Part shown: piece after piece, positions 34,026 through 43,571 of the stretch
Position numbering within the stretch: the first letter of the stretch is position 1
Layout: each line of letters starts with the position of its first letter
From: a virus
Virus record (IMG/VR): IMGVR_UViG_3300036790_000814
Coordinates: 1-62,252 of that record
DNA: 62,252 nucleotides
Strand: one strand, 5' to 3'
The notes under the pieces: generated by a model
What the model was told of the DNA's origin: nothing
The model's input: the letters and a program-made list of their open reading frames with translations, nothing else
Database searches by the model: none
Position numbers and translations under genes: made by a program

Positions 34026-34792
34026 TGGCTGTCGTTCTCACCCTCGGCCCGCTGCTCTTCGCTGATTTTGAGGTGCCGGAGCGGATCAACGTCGGCGGCG
34101 AGCAAATGCTTGTCGTCCACAAGCTGGTGGGCGGTTCGCGCGTTATTGACGCCATGGGGCGGGACGACGCGGACATCAAATGGTCGGGCCGGTTCCGGGG
34201 GAGTGCGGCCGAAGTCCGCGCGCGGCTGGCTGATTTCACCCGTGTTCAGGGCCAGCCGATGGTTCTGGCGTGGTCAACCTTCCGCTACAACGTGCTGGTC
34301 AAGGCGTTCCACGCCGATTTCGAGCAGCAATACGAGATACCTTATTCGATCACCTGTCAGGTCGTCCAAGACCTGACCAGCCCGATCCTGACGGCGTTGC
34401 TCGGCCTTGATGCGGCGATCACCACGGATCTGAACCAGGTCGTGCAGATCGGCGCGCAGATCAACATCCCCGGCATTACCTCGGCGGTGTCGGGAGTCAC
34501 CTCGGCGGTAAGCGCCGTCCAGACCTTCGAGGGGGCGGCATCCTCCGTCACCTCCGGCGCTCTTTCAGCCATCGACCTCGCACAGGGGGCTGTCACGGGT
34601 CAGCAAAGCCTTCTGAATGGGGTGGTGGAAGCCTCCGGCAATGTGGCGGGGGCGGTCGCTGGGGCGGCCCCTGCGAGCCTCATAAGCTCGCTCACGGCGC
34701 AAGCGTCGGCCTTCAGCCAATTGGGGCTGCTCTCGCAGGCGCAAGCCTATCTGGGGCGCATGGCGGTCAACGTAGGGCAGGGAGGGTCATAG
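34025..34792 (+). CDS. Tail/baseplate protein (255 aa)
   Basis: Starts with a beta-rich domain VLTLGPLLFADFEVPERI and GGSRVIDAMGRDDADIKWSGRF, then a long Ala/Val/Ser helical tail from residue 130. The first part looks like tail DNA-circulation-type/baseplate hub partner proteins. It ends with one base before the LysM-like gene. Confidence 0.6.
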   Translation: MAVVLTLGPLLFADFEVPERINVGGEQMLVVHKLVGGSRVIDAMGRDDADIKWSGRFRGSAAEVRARLADFTRVQGQPMVLAWSTFRYNVLVKAFHADFEQQYEIPYSITCQVVQDLTSPILTALLGLDAAITTDLNQVVQIGAQINIPGITSAVSGVTSAVSAVQTFEGAASSVTSGALSAIDLAQGAVTGQQSLLNGVVEASGNVAGAVAGAAPASLISSLTAQASAFSQLGLLSQAQAYLGRMAVNVGQGGS

Positions 34793-34793
34793 G

Positions 34794-34979
34794 ATGCGCA
34801 CCGTCACAGTCGCCGGCGGCGATCTCTACCATGTGGCCCTGCAATATCTGGGGGATGCAACTCAATGGTCGCGGATCGCTCAGGCGAATAACCTGCTTGA
34901 TCCGGTGATTACCGGTATCGTCACCCTGCAAATACCTTCGGTGAATCCGACCCTTACCGGGGGCGTGCTTGCTCTTTAG
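34794..34979 (+). CDS. LysM-like tail protein X (61 aa)
   Basis: GDLYHVALQYLGDATQWSRIAQ then NNLLDP...LQIP is the single LysM/gpX motif. Such small proteins stack with the hub. Confidence 0.75.
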   Translation: MRTVTVAGGDLYHVALQYLGDATQWSRIAQANNLLDPVITGIVTLQIPSVNPTLTGGVLAL

Positions 34980-36090
34980 CGACCAGCAACAATCCGCGCC
35001 TCAGGTCAGGCAATCGACATTCAACGTCCAGGTCAACGATACCATTCCCCTGACGGGCGTCACGGAAATCGAGGTCACGAACGCCAGCCACTTTTCGGCG
35101 GATACCTTCCGGCTGAAGGCGGCGATCAACGGGCTGCCGTCCAATCTCGGCCTCAACTATTGGGACGGGTCGGCCGGAGATAACGTCGAGATATTCGCGG
35201 GCTTCAAGGATTTGGCGACGGGCGCGGCGCAATCGACCTCGCTCATTTACGGGCAGGTCGATGAAATCGACGTTGATCTGGTAACCCAGACGATCACGCT
35301 GGAGGGAAGGGATTTATCGGCGCAATTTCTGGACACAAAGCCGGATGCTGCCGGGCTAACGCCCCAATCCTATCAGGATCAGACCGCAAGCCAGATCGTG
35401 CAGACCCTCGCCAAGGCGCATGGCCTGCAAGCGCAGGTGACGCCGACGACAAACAAGGTCGGCGCTTATTATGAGTTGTATTACAATCAGCTGACGCACG
35501 CGCAATCCGAATGGGACTTGCTCGCGCTGCTCGCCCAACAGGAAAACTATGACATGTGGGTACAGGGGAAAACCCTGTACTTCCTGCCTCCGGTGCCATT
35601 GACGACCGACCCGTACATCCTGCGGTGGAATGCCGGTGGCCAAGGGGGTTACAGCGCGAATTTCGAGGATGCGCATCTGCACCGCAGCGAAACGCTCGGC
35701 AAGGATGTCATCGTCAGGGTCATAAGCTGGAACCAGGCGCAGGAAACGAAAATCACCGCGACGGCCAAGCGCGTCCAGGCGAACAAGAACCAAAGAGCCG
35801 GGGGCGCGGCGCAGACCTATACCTTCTACCCGCCGAACCTGAACCAAGCGCAGGCGACTCAATATGCCAACGCCAAGGCCGAAGAAATCACGCGACATGA
35901 GCGGATCATCAGCGGGAGCCTGCCGGGGGATAACCTCCTGACGCACCGCTCGCTTATGAAGCTCGTCGGCACCGGCACACAGTGGGATCAGGTGTATTTC
36001 GTGGACACGGTGACGCGGCATATCTCTTTTGAACATGGTTACCGCATGGAGTTCAGGGCGAAGAACCACAGCACGCAAAGCACCGAATGA
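34969..36090 (+). CDS. Baseplate hub protein D (373 aa)
   Basis: Starts at TTG 34969, overlapping the gpX stop. Similar to P2 gpD/late-control-D: ITLEGRDLSAQFLDTKP, SQIVQTLAKAHGL, EWDLLALLAQQENYDMWVQ, and a C-terminal GDNLLTHRS. Three copies make the hub that holds the spike. Confidence 0.8.
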   Translation: MLFSDQQQSAPQVRQSTFNVQVNDTIPLTGVTEIEVTNASHFSADTFRLKAAINGLPSNLGLNYWDGSAGDNVEIFAGFKDLATGAAQSTSLIYGQVDEIDVDLVTQTITLEGRDLSAQFLDTKPDAAGLTPQSYQDQTASQIVQTLAKAHGLQAQVTPTTNKVGAYYELYYNQLTHAQSEWDLLALLAQQENYDMWVQGKTLYFLPPVPLTTDPYILRWNAGGQGGYSANFEDAHLHRSETLGKDVIVRVISWNQAQETKITATAKRVQANKNQRAGGAAQTYTFYPPNLNQAQATQYANAKAEEITRHERIISGSLPGDNLLTHRSLMKLVGTGTQWDQVYFVDTVTRHISFEHGYRMEFRAKNHSTQSTE

Positions 36091-36677
36091 TCGACAGACT
36101 CCGGAACATCATGCGCCTTGAAGCGCTCCGAGCGCTCGCGCATGTGACGCAGGCAAAGACGGGCATCGTCACGAATTACGATCCGGCGCATTACGCCGCA
36201 CGCGTCCAGCTTCAGCCCGAAGGCATCTTGACCGGGTACCTCCCGGTCACCTCGGCATGGGTCGGGAACGGATGGGGTCTGTACGCGCCACCGAATATCG
36301 GCGATGTGGTCGAGGTGCATTTCCAGCAAGGCAGCAAGGAAGCCGCTTTCATCGTCAATCGGTTCTACAGCACGAAGACGGTGCCTCTGGCGGTTCCGTC
36401 CGGCGAGTTCTGGCTCGTCCACCAGTCGGGAAGCTCCTTGAAGTTCACCAACGACGGGACAGTCACGGTCAACGCCAACACGAATATGACGCTGAACGCG
36501 CCGAACGGAACGCTCCGGCTCGCGGCGGAGAAAATTCAGGTTCACGCGACGGACGAATACCGCTTCGACGTGAATGGGCATGGCCAAGCATGGCTCCCGA
36601 CAAAGATCGACACATACCAGATTGGCGAGGTGGCGGGGGCGTCGAACAACATCAGCCCGCCGGAAATCGGGGATTGA
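36087..36677 (+). CDS. Baseplate spike protein V (196 aa)
   Basis: An OB-fold part (GDVVEVHFQQGSKEAAFIVNRFY, about residues 70-92) is followed by a repetitive beta-helix of Asn/Thr/Asp. It would form the needle that first pierces the membrane. Confidence 0.8.
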   Translation: MIDRLRNIMRLEALRALAHVTQAKTGIVTNYDPAHYAARVQLQPEGILTGYLPVTSAWVGNGWGLYAPPNIGDVVEVHFQQGSKEAAFIVNRFYSTKTVPLAVPSGEFWLVHQSGSSLKFTNDGTVTVNANTNMTLNAPNGTLRLAAEKIQVHATDEYRFDVNGHGQAWLPTKIDTYQIGEVAGASNNISPPEIGD

Positions 36678-37043
36678 TTGAGTGACGTATCCCAGACCTG
36701 GGGCGATGATATCGATGTAAGCGCCAATGGGGATTTGCTCGTTGTCGATAGCCTTCTCCTGAGCGAACAGCGCGTTTTGCGTCGGCTTCTCACGAATCCG
36801 GGCGATTATATCTGGCATCCCGACTATGGGGCCGGGCTGCCCGCCATGATCGGCGAGCCGATCAACGTGGATACGGTCAAAGCCATCATCACGGCGCAGA
36901 TTTTCCTTGAGGATTCGGTCGTACGCGATCCGCCGCCGGTGGTCGATGTTTCGTCCATTCCGAACGGGATGTTTGTCAATATTCAGTACACCGAAGCGGA
37001 TTCGGGGCAACCCGTCACTTTGAGTTTCAGCGTCAACGCCTAG
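36678..37043 (+). CDS. Baseplate wedge protein W / gp25-like (121 aa)
   Basis: A TTG start directly after the spike stop. SEQRVLRRLLTNPGDYIWHPDYGAG is the gp25-like signature. Part of the baseplate inner ring. Confidence 0.8.
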   Translation: MSDVSQTWGDDIDVSANGDLLVVDSLLLSEQRVLRRLLTNPGDYIWHPDYGAGLPAMIGEPINVDTVKAIITAQIFLEDSVVRDPPPVVDVSSIPNGMFVNIQYTEADSGQPVTLSFSVNA

Positions 37044-37050
37044 GTTTTAG

Positions 37051-38175
37051 ATGGCTAGCCTTCAGACTTATGATTTCACGTCGCTGGTGCGGAACACCGT
37101 CGCGGCGATACAGGCCGGATCGAGCAAGCTTATCAATCTCTCGGTCGGCTCCGTACTGCGCGCGCTGGTCGAAGCCGTGTCCGGCGTCATTCTCTGGCTG
37201 CAGGGCCTCGTCACCTATGTTCTGACGCTCACGCGCTTCGCCACAAGCTCCGGCTCCGATGCGGATAGCTGGGGCGCTGATTTCGGCTATGTTCGCCTGC
37301 TTTCGGCATTCGCTTCCGGCCAGGTCACCTTCTATCGCTTCACCGCAACTGCTCAAGCCGTCGTTCCCTTCGGCTCGGTCGTCCAGACCGCGGACGGAAC
37401 CCAAAGCTTCACGGTCGAGACGGACCCGACGAACCCGGCCTATAGCGAATCGCTGGGCGGCTATGTGCTGCCTATCAACACGTCAAGCGTCACCGTCACC
37501 GTGGTAGCGGTGAACGCCGGAACGCAGGGCAATGTAGCCGGCGGAACCATCACCTCGATGGGGCAGGGGATTCCGGGCATTGATACGGTGACGAACGCCA
37601 GCGCGTTCATCAACGGTATCGATGTCGAGGCCGATCCTTCTTACAAAACACGGTTTCCGCTCTGGCTTCAGGCGCTGTCAAAAGCGACGAAACTGGCGAT
37701 AGCTTCCGCCATCCTGAGCGTCGAAGCGAATCTCCGCTACACGATCACGGAAAACTACGACTACAACAATACATACGATCCAGGATTTTTCTACCTGGTC
37801 ATAGACGATGGAAGTGGCGATCCATCATCCGATCTGCTGAACAGCGTAGGGTCTGCCGTCGAAGCCGTGCGCGGTCTTGGCATACGTTATGCCGTGTTTG
37901 GTCCAAACGTCGTCACCGCGAACGTCAACATGACGCTCACAACGGCGAGCGGGTACGATCACCCCACGGTTGTCGGCCAGGTTGGAACGGCACTACAGAA
38001 TTTCATCAATGGCCTCACGATAGGCACCACACTGCCCTATTCGCAGCTTGCTGCGGTCGCCTACAGCATTCCCGGAGTGACAAACGCTACATCGATCACG
38101 CTCAACAGCGGAACCTCGGATCTTACCGCCACGAATCAGCAAACGATTCGCGCGGGCACAATTACCGTCGCGTGA
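37051..38175 (+). CDS. Baseplate wedge protein J (374 aa)
   Basis: Matches gpJ: SSKLINLSVGSVLRALVEA near the N-terminus, TTSVNAGTQGNVAGGTI-type strand, then SVTVVAVNAGTQ and an IPGVTNAT segment. It forms the wedge dimer with the following protein. Confidence 0.85.
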   Translation: MASLQTYDFTSLVRNTVAAIQAGSSKLINLSVGSVLRALVEAVSGVILWLQGLVTYVLTLTRFATSSGSDADSWGADFGYVRLLSAFASGQVTFYRFTATAQAVVPFGSVVQTADGTQSFTVETDPTNPAYSESLGGYVLPINTSSVTVTVVAVNAGTQGNVAGGTITSMGQGIPGIDTVTNASAFINGIDVEADPSYKTRFPLWLQALSKATKLAIASAILSVEANLRYTITENYDYNNTYDPGFFYLVIDDGSGDPSSDLLNSVGSAVEAVRGLGIRYAVFGPNVVTANVNMTLTTASGYDHPTVVGQVGTALQNFINGLTIGTTLPYSQLAAVAYSIPGVTNATSITLNSGTSDLTATNQQTIRAGTITVA

Positions 38176-38181
38176 TCTGAC

Positions 38182-38847
38182 ATGGCCATCGGGGATCAAG
38201 CCGACTGCGAAAGCCGGATCAAGGCGCTCCTGCCGCAAAAGTGGTTTAACGATAGCTCGCCGGTCAAGGATGCGCTGGTTTCAGGCTGCGCATGGGCGCT
38301 GTCTCTGGTCTATTCGCTGATCCAGTACGCGCAGAACCAGACTCGCATAGCGACAGCGACGGATGGTTTCCTCGACCTCATCGGGTGGGACTATTTTGGC
38401 GGGAGGCTGCCGCGCCGCCAGCAAGAAACCGACGCGGCCTATCGCGCGCGCATTCAGGCGAACCTGCTTCTGACCCGCACGACGCGGCAGGGGATGGTCA
38501 ATTGCCTTGTGGCGCTTACCGGGCGCGCGCCGATCATCTTTGAACCTGCGCGGCCTCTGGATACTGGAGCCTACGGCGCCTCGATCTGCGGCTATGGTTC
38601 GGCCGGCGGTTACGGGTCGCAGAAGCTCCCGGCTCAGGCGTTCATTATTGCCTATCGGCCTTCAGGTTCCGGCATTCCGAACATCGGGGGCTATGGCTCA
38701 ACGCCATGGGGTTACTCGACGGCAAGCCAGGGCGAATACGCCAGCCTGAGCATGATTCAAGGCTACGTCACAGACGCGGACATTTTCGCCTGCGTCGATG
38801 CAGCGAAACCGGCAGGCACAACCGCCTGGACACGTTTATCGAACTAG
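38182..38847 (+). CDS. Tail protein I-like (221 aa)
   Basis: Position after gpJ and N-terminal helices ending RIATATDGFLDLIGWDYFG; the C-terminal half is Gly/Tyr-rich (CGYGSAGGYGS and GGYGSTPWGYS), an aromatic-glycine stretch likely to bind the fiber. Confidence 0.75.
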   Translation: MAIGDQADCESRIKALLPQKWFNDSSPVKDALVSGCAWALSLVYSLIQYAQNQTRIATATDGFLDLIGWDYFGGRLPRRQQETDAAYRARIQANLLLTRTTRQGMVNCLVALTGRAPIIFEPARPLDTGAYGASICGYGSAGGYGSQKLPAQAFIIAYRPSGSGIPNIGGYGSTPWGYSTASQGEYASLSMIQGYVTDADIFACVDAAKPAGTTAWTRLSN

Positions 38848-38855
38848 GAGCATTC

Positions 38856-40367
38856 ATGGACAGACAGATCGTTTACGTTGGACAGGTGCCGCAGGACACT
38901 GACCTGCTTCTGACCAACAAAAATACGATGATCGCCTTGGGGATGCTTGCGCAGGCCGTCCTCGGCACGTCCACGCTCGTTGACGGGCTTGCTTGCACCG
39001 CGACGAGCCCCGCGTCCCTCCAGGTCGATATAGGGCCCGGTTCGATCTATTCCTACCAGAATGTCGATGGCACAGCTTACGGCTCGATCAACGCCGATAC
39101 CTCCGACCAGATCGTCAAGCAGGGCATAAATCTCTCGCCCGTCGCTCTTTCCTGCCCCGCGCCTGCCACATCCGGCTATTCGGTCAACTATCTCATTCAG
39201 GCCGAGTTCGAGTCGGTCGATGGCGGATCAACCGTCCTTCCCTATTACAATTCGAGCAACCCGTCCGTCGCCTACAACGGCCCGAACAACACCGGCGTAT
39301 CGCAGAATACCATCCGTCAGGGCCAGTGCGTGCTGAATGTGAAGGCCGGTACGGCGGCCACAACCGGAACACAGGTCACGCCGACGCCCGACGCGGGCTA
39401 CACCGGCCTCTGGGTCGTCACCGTCGCCAATGGGCAGACCACGATCACGTCTGGCAACATCGCGGCCTCCGCAGGCGCTCCGTTCATCTCGAACAAATTG
39501 GCGTCGCTTGCGCCTCTGGCAAGCCCTGCCATGACCGGCGTCCCAACTGCGCCAACGGCCTCGCCGGGAACGAATACGACGCAACTTGCCACGATGGCCG
39601 CGCTCCAAGCAGCCATAAGCGGAACCGCGCAACCTACGACCGGCTCTGCCTCCGGCCTGGCGGCGGCATGGGCCTCCAACACCACACTGACTCTCTTGGC
39701 GAACGAAATCACGCTGGAAAATGGCTCTGGCGGCACATACAAGGCTGTTAGCCCCTCGCGCACGATCAACACGGGCACGACGGGAGCCGATGGCTGTGAT
39801 GTGGCATTGTCCGGCTTCTCCGCCAGTTCGTGGGCCTACTACTACCTGATTTCGGATGGCACAAACGTACGCGGCCTCCTCTCCGCTTCCGCTACGTCGC
39901 CGACGATGCCCGGAAGCTATACCTACAAAGCGCTGTGCGGTGCGTGTCGTCTCGACGGAAGCAAGAATATCGTCGGGTTCAAGCAAATCGGCCGCAAATG
40001 GCAATACCAGGTGGGGTCGAACCTGAGCGCCTTGCCGCAGATGTTCGCCGGTAATTCAGGAAGCGTTTCAACGCCGACTTATACCTCTCTTGCCATTAGC
40101 AGCTATGTGCCGACAGCCATCGCCAGCACGATCAAGTTCTGCTTTGTCAGCGCCAGCAATAACGGTCAGACAATCATCGCGCCCAACAGCAATTACGGCG
40201 CAGCAAATACGGCGACGAATCCCCCACCTTTCGATGTCGGGCCGGGATCAGGCACGAACATCACCATGATGGGCGAGCTTCTGCTCGAAAGCTCGAACAT
40301 CTACTACGCCAATAGCAACGGGTCAGGGAGCGCCACCTATGCTCTCGGCTTTGAACTGAATCTGTAG
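38856..40367 (+). CDS. Tail fiber protein (503 aa)
   Basis: The ATG at 38856 is chosen behind AGGAGCATTC; longer frames run into the previous gene. Ser/Thr/Ala/Gly-rich beta-fiber with a repetitive centre ([23 protein letters not shown], the collagen-like phage-fiber repeat). It would carry host-surface recognition. Confidence 0.8.
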   Translation: MDRQIVYVGQVPQDTDLLLTNKNTMIALGMLAQAVLGTSTLVDGLACTATSPASLQVDIGPGSIYSYQNVDGTAYGSINADTSDQIVKQGINLSPVALSCPAPATSGYSVNYLIQAEFESVDGGSTVLPYYNSSNPSVAYNGPNNTGVSQNTIRQGQCVLNVKAGTAATTGTQVTPTPDAGYTGLWVVTVANGQTTITSGNIAASAGAPFISNKLASLAPLASPAMTGVPTAPTASPGTNTTQLATMAALQAAISGTAQPTTGSASGLAAAWASNTTLTLLANEITLENGSGGTYKAVSPSRTINTGTTGADGCDVALSGFSASSWAYYYLISDGTNVRGLLSASATSPTMPGSYTYKALCGACRLDGSKNIVGFKQIGRKWQYQVGSNLSALPQMFAGNSGSVSTPTYTSLAISSYVPTAIASTIKFCFVSASNNGQTIIAPNSNYGAANTATNPPPFDVGPGSGTNITMMGELLLESSNIYYANSNGSGSATYALGFELNL

Positions 40368-40375
40368 GAGGGAAC

Positions 40376-40732
40376 ATGGACAACCAATTATGCTATTTCA
40401 ACAACGGGCTTTCGTTCAGAACGGTCGATGCAGGCTACACGGCGCAGTCTGGCGAGGTCTTGTTCGCCGAAACGCCGACCCCTACCGAGTTGACAAACGC
40501 CTTTTCTGGCTATGCCAGCGCCATCACGGCGGAGAGCTGGGGCACCTATCAGGCGCAGGCGCAAGCTGCGCTGGATAAGGCGGATATCACCATCCTCCGC
40601 TGCGCCGAGAATGGGGTGGCCGTCCCTTCGGCCTGGGCAACCTACCGCCAGGCTCTGCGCGCGATTGTCAGCGCCTCGTCCGGCACGCCTGGCACGTTGC
40701 CAGCAAAACCGGCCTATCCTGCCGGCACATAA
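40376..40732 (+). CDS. Tail fiber assembly-like protein (118 aa)
   Basis: Excellent GGAGGGAAC ribosome site. Follows the fiber gene, and the helical C-terminal half ([23 protein letters not shown]...[10 protein letters not shown]) fits fiber-assembly/Tfa-type or DUF4376-like chaperones. Confidence 0.65.
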   Translation: MDNQLCYFNNGLSFRTVDAGYTAQSGEVLFAETPTPTELTNAFSGYASAITAESWGTYQAQAQAALDKADITILRCAENGVAVPSAWATYRQALRAIVSASSGTPGTLPAKPAYPAGT

Positions 40733-40743
40733 CGGGTTCGTTG

Positions 40744-41052
40744 ATGCAGGAAACGCCTGAACGCCGCAGTTACGACCAATTATATCTATCAGCTCACATT
40801 CAAGCCGCGGCCACTGCCGCACGCCTCGAAGCGCATGTGGATGAGGATATCCGCCGCTTCGAGGGGATCGGTCGCGAGATAGGCGAGGTCAAGGAGTCAG
40901 TTTCCGACCTTGGTACCAAAATGGATAACTTGCGCGGCGACGTTGGCGACTTGCACCGGCGCTATGCCTGGATCATCGGCGGTCTACTTGCCCTCGCCAA
41001 GGCCGCCGACTGGATCATCCACTATTTAATTCCCGTCATTCACATCAACTGA
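40744..41052 (+). CDS. XhlA-like membrane protein, lysis region (102 aa)
   Basis: A coiled-coil stretch (residues 25-70) is followed by one membrane helix (about 76-97, YAWIIGGLLALAKAADWII). The layout is that of the hemolysin XhlA/holin-accessory family. It opens the lysis cluster. Confidence 0.6.
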   Translation: MQETPERRSYDQLYLSAHIQAAATAARLEAHVDEDIRRFEGIGREIGEVKESVSDLGTKMDNLRGDVGDLHRRYAWIIGGLLALAKAADWIIHYLIPVIHIN

Positions 41053-41060
41053 GGTCTGCC

Positions 41061-41636
41061 ATGCTGCCAGGTATTGAAACTGTCGTGTTTATCTTCGTCG
41101 GCGCGTTCTTTCGCCGCTTCTGGGGAGGATGGGAAGGAAGCGATGTTCCTGAAGCTCATTTTTTCAAGATCGGCGTATGCCTCGCCCTATCGATTCTCCT
41201 TGGCGTGCTGACATTCCACTACGCCACGACCGCGCTGTTCTTCGGCGGCGCGATGCTCGTCACCTTTCTCAATCCATTCCATAGCAAAGGCCAGCGCATG
41301 GGGTTTGGCGGGCCGCCGTCCCTCGTTGGGTCAGTTCTATGGATGTCAGGCTCCTATGGAGTTCTTGCGTTCCTCGTATCCGGGATCACGGCGTGGAGTG
41401 AAAAGGCCGCATGGCCGCTTCTGTTCGCGCCACTCGGCCTTCTGGCCAGCGGCGGTTACCTCATCGCGTTCTATGTGCTGCCAAGGCTATCCTCGACGTT
41501 CAACCCGAATGCCTTCACGGCCAAGGTCAAGCTCGGCAACGCCTACCTGATCGACGGGCCTCCCGCCATTGGCGAATTATGCCTCGGTGCGCTTCTCATC
41601 GGCGGCATGCCGCTCATTAACGCTGTTGTCGGGTGA
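41061..41636 (+). CDS. Multi-span membrane protein (191 aa)
   Basis: Five to six hydrophobic segments (about 5-18, 35-60, 85-105, 113-135, 172-188) and no catalytic motif. In a lysis cluster it may be a large holin or a pinholin regulator; it could also be a membrane moron. Confidence 0.55.
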   Translation: MLPGIETVVFIFVGAFFRRFWGGWEGSDVPEAHFFKIGVCLALSILLGVLTFHYATTALFFGGAMLVTFLNPFHSKGQRMGFGGPPSLVGSVLWMSGSYGVLAFLVSGITAWSEKAAWPLLFAPLGLLASGGYLIAFYVLPRLSSTFNPNAFTAKVKLGNAYLIDGPPAIGELCLGALLIGGMPLINAVVG

Positions 41637-41639
41637 ACC

Positions 41640-41882
41640 ATGGAACTCATCCGCCATTGCCTGACAGGCAAAGACAATCAGACCTGGGATATAGCCCGCG
41701 TGCTGTTCGCCCTTATCGGTATATCGTTCGTAGCGCTTGCCATCCATGCCGTTATGCACGGCGCATCCTTTGACCCTCAAACCTATGGGGTGGGCGCTGG
41801 CAGCATTTTAGGCGGCGGCGGCGCGGGGATCGGCATGAAAGCAAAAACAGAACCGGAGGGTGGCGATGGGCACGGTGAATAG
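41640..41882 (+). CDS. Small holin-like membrane protein (80 aa)
   Basis: One clear membrane span (about 19-40, VLFALIGISFVALAIHAVM), then a Gly-rich segment (SILGGGGAGIG) that could be a second one. Size fits a holin; assignment is positional. Confidence 0.5.
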   Translation: MELIRHCLTGKDNQTWDIARVLFALIGISFVALAIHAVMHGASFDPQTYGVGAGSILGGGGAGIGMKAKTEPEGGDGHGE

Positions 41883-42225
41883 CGTTCTCATAGGCATTGG
41901 CGCCGCAATTGCCATCATAATTATCGCGATCATCGTCTGGCTGTCGATCTCGAACGCGCATCTGAAGGCCGAACTCGCCACGGCGCAAAGCGGCCTCGCT
42001 GGCTGCCAGTACGCCAACGACGATTTCAAATCCAAAGCCGTGCAGCAAAACGCGGTGCTGGGCGCGTTGCAGGACAAGCTGAAGGCGGTCGCCGTCGCGG
42101 CCAATCAGTCGGCGCGGGTGGCGGACGCCTCTGCGACGAAGCTTGAAGCCGCCAAGGCACCTGCGGGTGACGATTGCAAGGCAGCTACCGGCCTGATGGA
42201 CGCTTACCTGCGGGGACAACGATGA
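41866..42225 (+). CDS. i-spanin, Rz-like (119 aa)
   Basis: The ATG at 41866 behind GGAGG (41854-41858) is preferred to the GTG at 41860. An N-terminal membrane helix (about 8-28) is followed by a periplasmic coiled coil and Cys residues. This matches Rz-type inner-membrane spanins that disrupt the outer membrane at lysis. Paired with the next gene by ATGA. Confidence 0.7.
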   Translation: MGTVNSVLIGIGAAIAIIIIAIIVWLSISNAHLKAELATAQSGLAGCQYANDDFKSKAVQQNAVLGALQDKLKAVAVAANQSARVADASATKLEAAKAPAGDDCKAATGLMDAYLRGQR

Positions 42226-42485
42226 ATGGTCGCTCCCTCCTCCTCCTCCTCCTGTTGGGCGCATGCGCCTCGCCAGTGACGGTGTACAAGCCGGTCACCG
42301 TCGAAGTGCCGGTGCCATGCGATATGCCGAAGGTCGATCATCCGGCATGGGCAACGTCGCTCGTTCCTCTAAACTCCCGCCTATTCGATAAGGTGAAGGC
42401 CAGTCTGGTCGAACTGCAACAACGCGCGGCCTATGAGGCGCGGCTGCAAGCTGCGGCAGCCTCGTGCGCGAAAGCCTCAACCTAG
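42222..42485 (+). CDS. o-spanin lipoprotein, Rz1-like (87 aa)
   Basis: Signal peptide MNGRSLLLLLLLGACAS with lipobox LLGAC (lipidated Cys about residue 15), then a Pro/Val-rich part and a coiled C-terminus. An outer-membrane lipoprotein partner of the preceding i-spanin. Confidence 0.75.
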   Translation: MNGRSLLLLLLLGACASPVTVYKPVTVEVPVPCDMPKVDHPAWATSLVPLNSRLFDKVKASLVELQQRAAYEARLQAAAASCAKAST

Positions 42486-42492
42486 AGGGCGC

Positions 42493-42690
42493 GTGAGCAA
42501 CCACGACCTCTACAACAAGGTCGCAGACGCTCTCAAGAAGAACGGTTTCGAGCTGGTTCGCCCCAAGGGCGGTCACATGATATTCGGCCGCGAAGAACCG
42601 CGCCTCCGCGTTCCTGTTCCCGTGCAACTCCACGACAAAGCGTTGGCAAACAGAATCTTCAAGCAAGCCAGGATCGAGGCCCACCTATGA
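42493..42690 (+). CDS. Second HicA-like protein (65 aa)
   Basis: GTG start at 42493. It has a helix (KVADALKKNGFEL), RPKGGHMIFGRE with the His in the HicA place, strands, and a helix ending FKQARIEAHL. No HicB gene adjoins. It overlaps the endolysin gene by ATGA. Confidence 0.65.
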   Translation: MSNHDLYNKVADALKKNGFELVRPKGGHMIFGREEPRLRVPVPVQLHDKALANRIFKQARIEAHL

Positions 42691-43109
42691 CGCGCGGCAT
42701 GACGTTGAACAATCCATGCAATGTCATGGAAACGCGGACAGTTTGGCAGGGACAGATAAAGCCAACTTCCGATACTGAAAGGCGCCTCGCGCAGTTCGTG
42801 GATATCCCACATGGCATCCGCGCCGCCGCGAGAATATTCTACAACTACGCGCACCTGGAAAACCTTAAGACCGTCCGCCTGATGATAAGCCGGTGGGCGC
42901 CTGAAAACGAAAACCCGACAGGCGATTATATCAAATTCGTCGCGGATGGCCTCGGCGTGGGGCCGGACGATATCCTGAACGTCCACAACACCAACACGCT
43001 CTTTTCCCTCATCAAGCTGATTATCCGATTCGAGCAAGGCGGCAACGTCTGCGTCGATTCGGACATTGCTGCTGGCATTTCCATGGCTGTTGACGAACCC
43101 GTGGCGTGA
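42687..43109 (+). CDS. Putative endolysin/structural P5-type protein (140 aa)
   Basis: RGMTLNNPCNV at the start, then FVDIPHGIRAAARIFYNYAH and RWAPENENPTGDYIKFVADGLGV. This is the family of phage murein-degrading or virion proteins usually starting RGIRNNNPGN. In this place an endolysin is likely. The Cys in place of Gly in NNPxN is unusual. Confidence 0.6.
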   Translation: MTRGMTLNNPCNVMETRTVWQGQIKPTSDTERRLAQFVDIPHGIRAAARIFYNYAHLENLKTVRLMISRWAPENENPTGDYIKFVADGLGVGPDDILNVHNTNTLFSLIKLIIRFEQGGNVCVDSDIAAGISMAVDEPVA

Positions 43110-43123
43110 CGCCTCAAGCCGCC

Positions 43124-43152
43124 TTGTACGAGCTGCAAGTCCGCAGTACAAT
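43124..43152 (+). promoter_or_regulatory. Promoter with inverted repeat before the mobilization module
   Basis: TTGTAC (43124-43129), 17-bp spacer, TACAAT (43147-43152): a strong sigma-70-like promoter. TTGTAC and GTACAA (43146-43151) are also inverted arms, so a regulator could bind across it. It separates this unit from the lysis genes. Confidence 0.6.
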
Positions 43153-43196
43153 GGCCGCTCTTTCCCCGCTCGCTGTTTATCTAAGTTTTCTCGACT

Positions 43197-43571
43197 ATGT
43201 GCGTTGCCTCCATGAGTGCGAAAGTTGCCCAAAATCCCAGAAAGCGCGCTCCGATGAGTCAGGCGCAGCGCGATAAGCTCTCCGCCTCCCAAAGGGCTTA
43301 CGTTCAGAACGATCCACGCTGGGAAGAACATCGGCGCAAGCTGGCCGAAGCGCAGATTTGCCGCCGCATGACGCTTTTGCCCAATGAGGTCGAATTGATC
43401 CAGTCGCTGCGCCATAGGGGACGGACGTTCTCGTACATCGAGCAAGAGATCGGCGTTTGTGGCGAAGTGATCGGGCGCGAGCTGAAGGCAATGGGCATCC
43501 ATACCGGATGCGTGCGCCCTGGCCACAGGGCCAAGCGGGGGAAGGGGTTCTGGCGTTCGTTCGATGAATGA
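43197..43571 (+). CDS. Putative HTH protein leading the ArdC operon (124 aa)
   Basis: Basic N-terminus, then LLPNEVELIQSLRHRGRTFSYIEQEIGVCGEVIGRELKAMG (in pieces), which looks like a helix-turn-helix of the transposase/resolvase type. Start uncertain (43197, 43212 or 43254). It overlaps the next gene by 8 bp and lies just after a promoter with inverted arms it might bind. Confidence 0.55.
   Translation: MCVASMSAKVAQNPRKRAPMSQAQRDKLSASQRAYVQNDPRWEEHRRKLAEAQICRRMTLLPNEVELIQSLRHRGRTFSYIEQEIGVCGEVIGRELKAMGIHTGCVRPGHRAKRGKGFWRSFDE

Noticed and set aside
36039-37010. Minus-strand frame of 323 codons opposite the spike and wedge genes
   Set aside because: Antisense shadow of clearly recognised baseplate genes.
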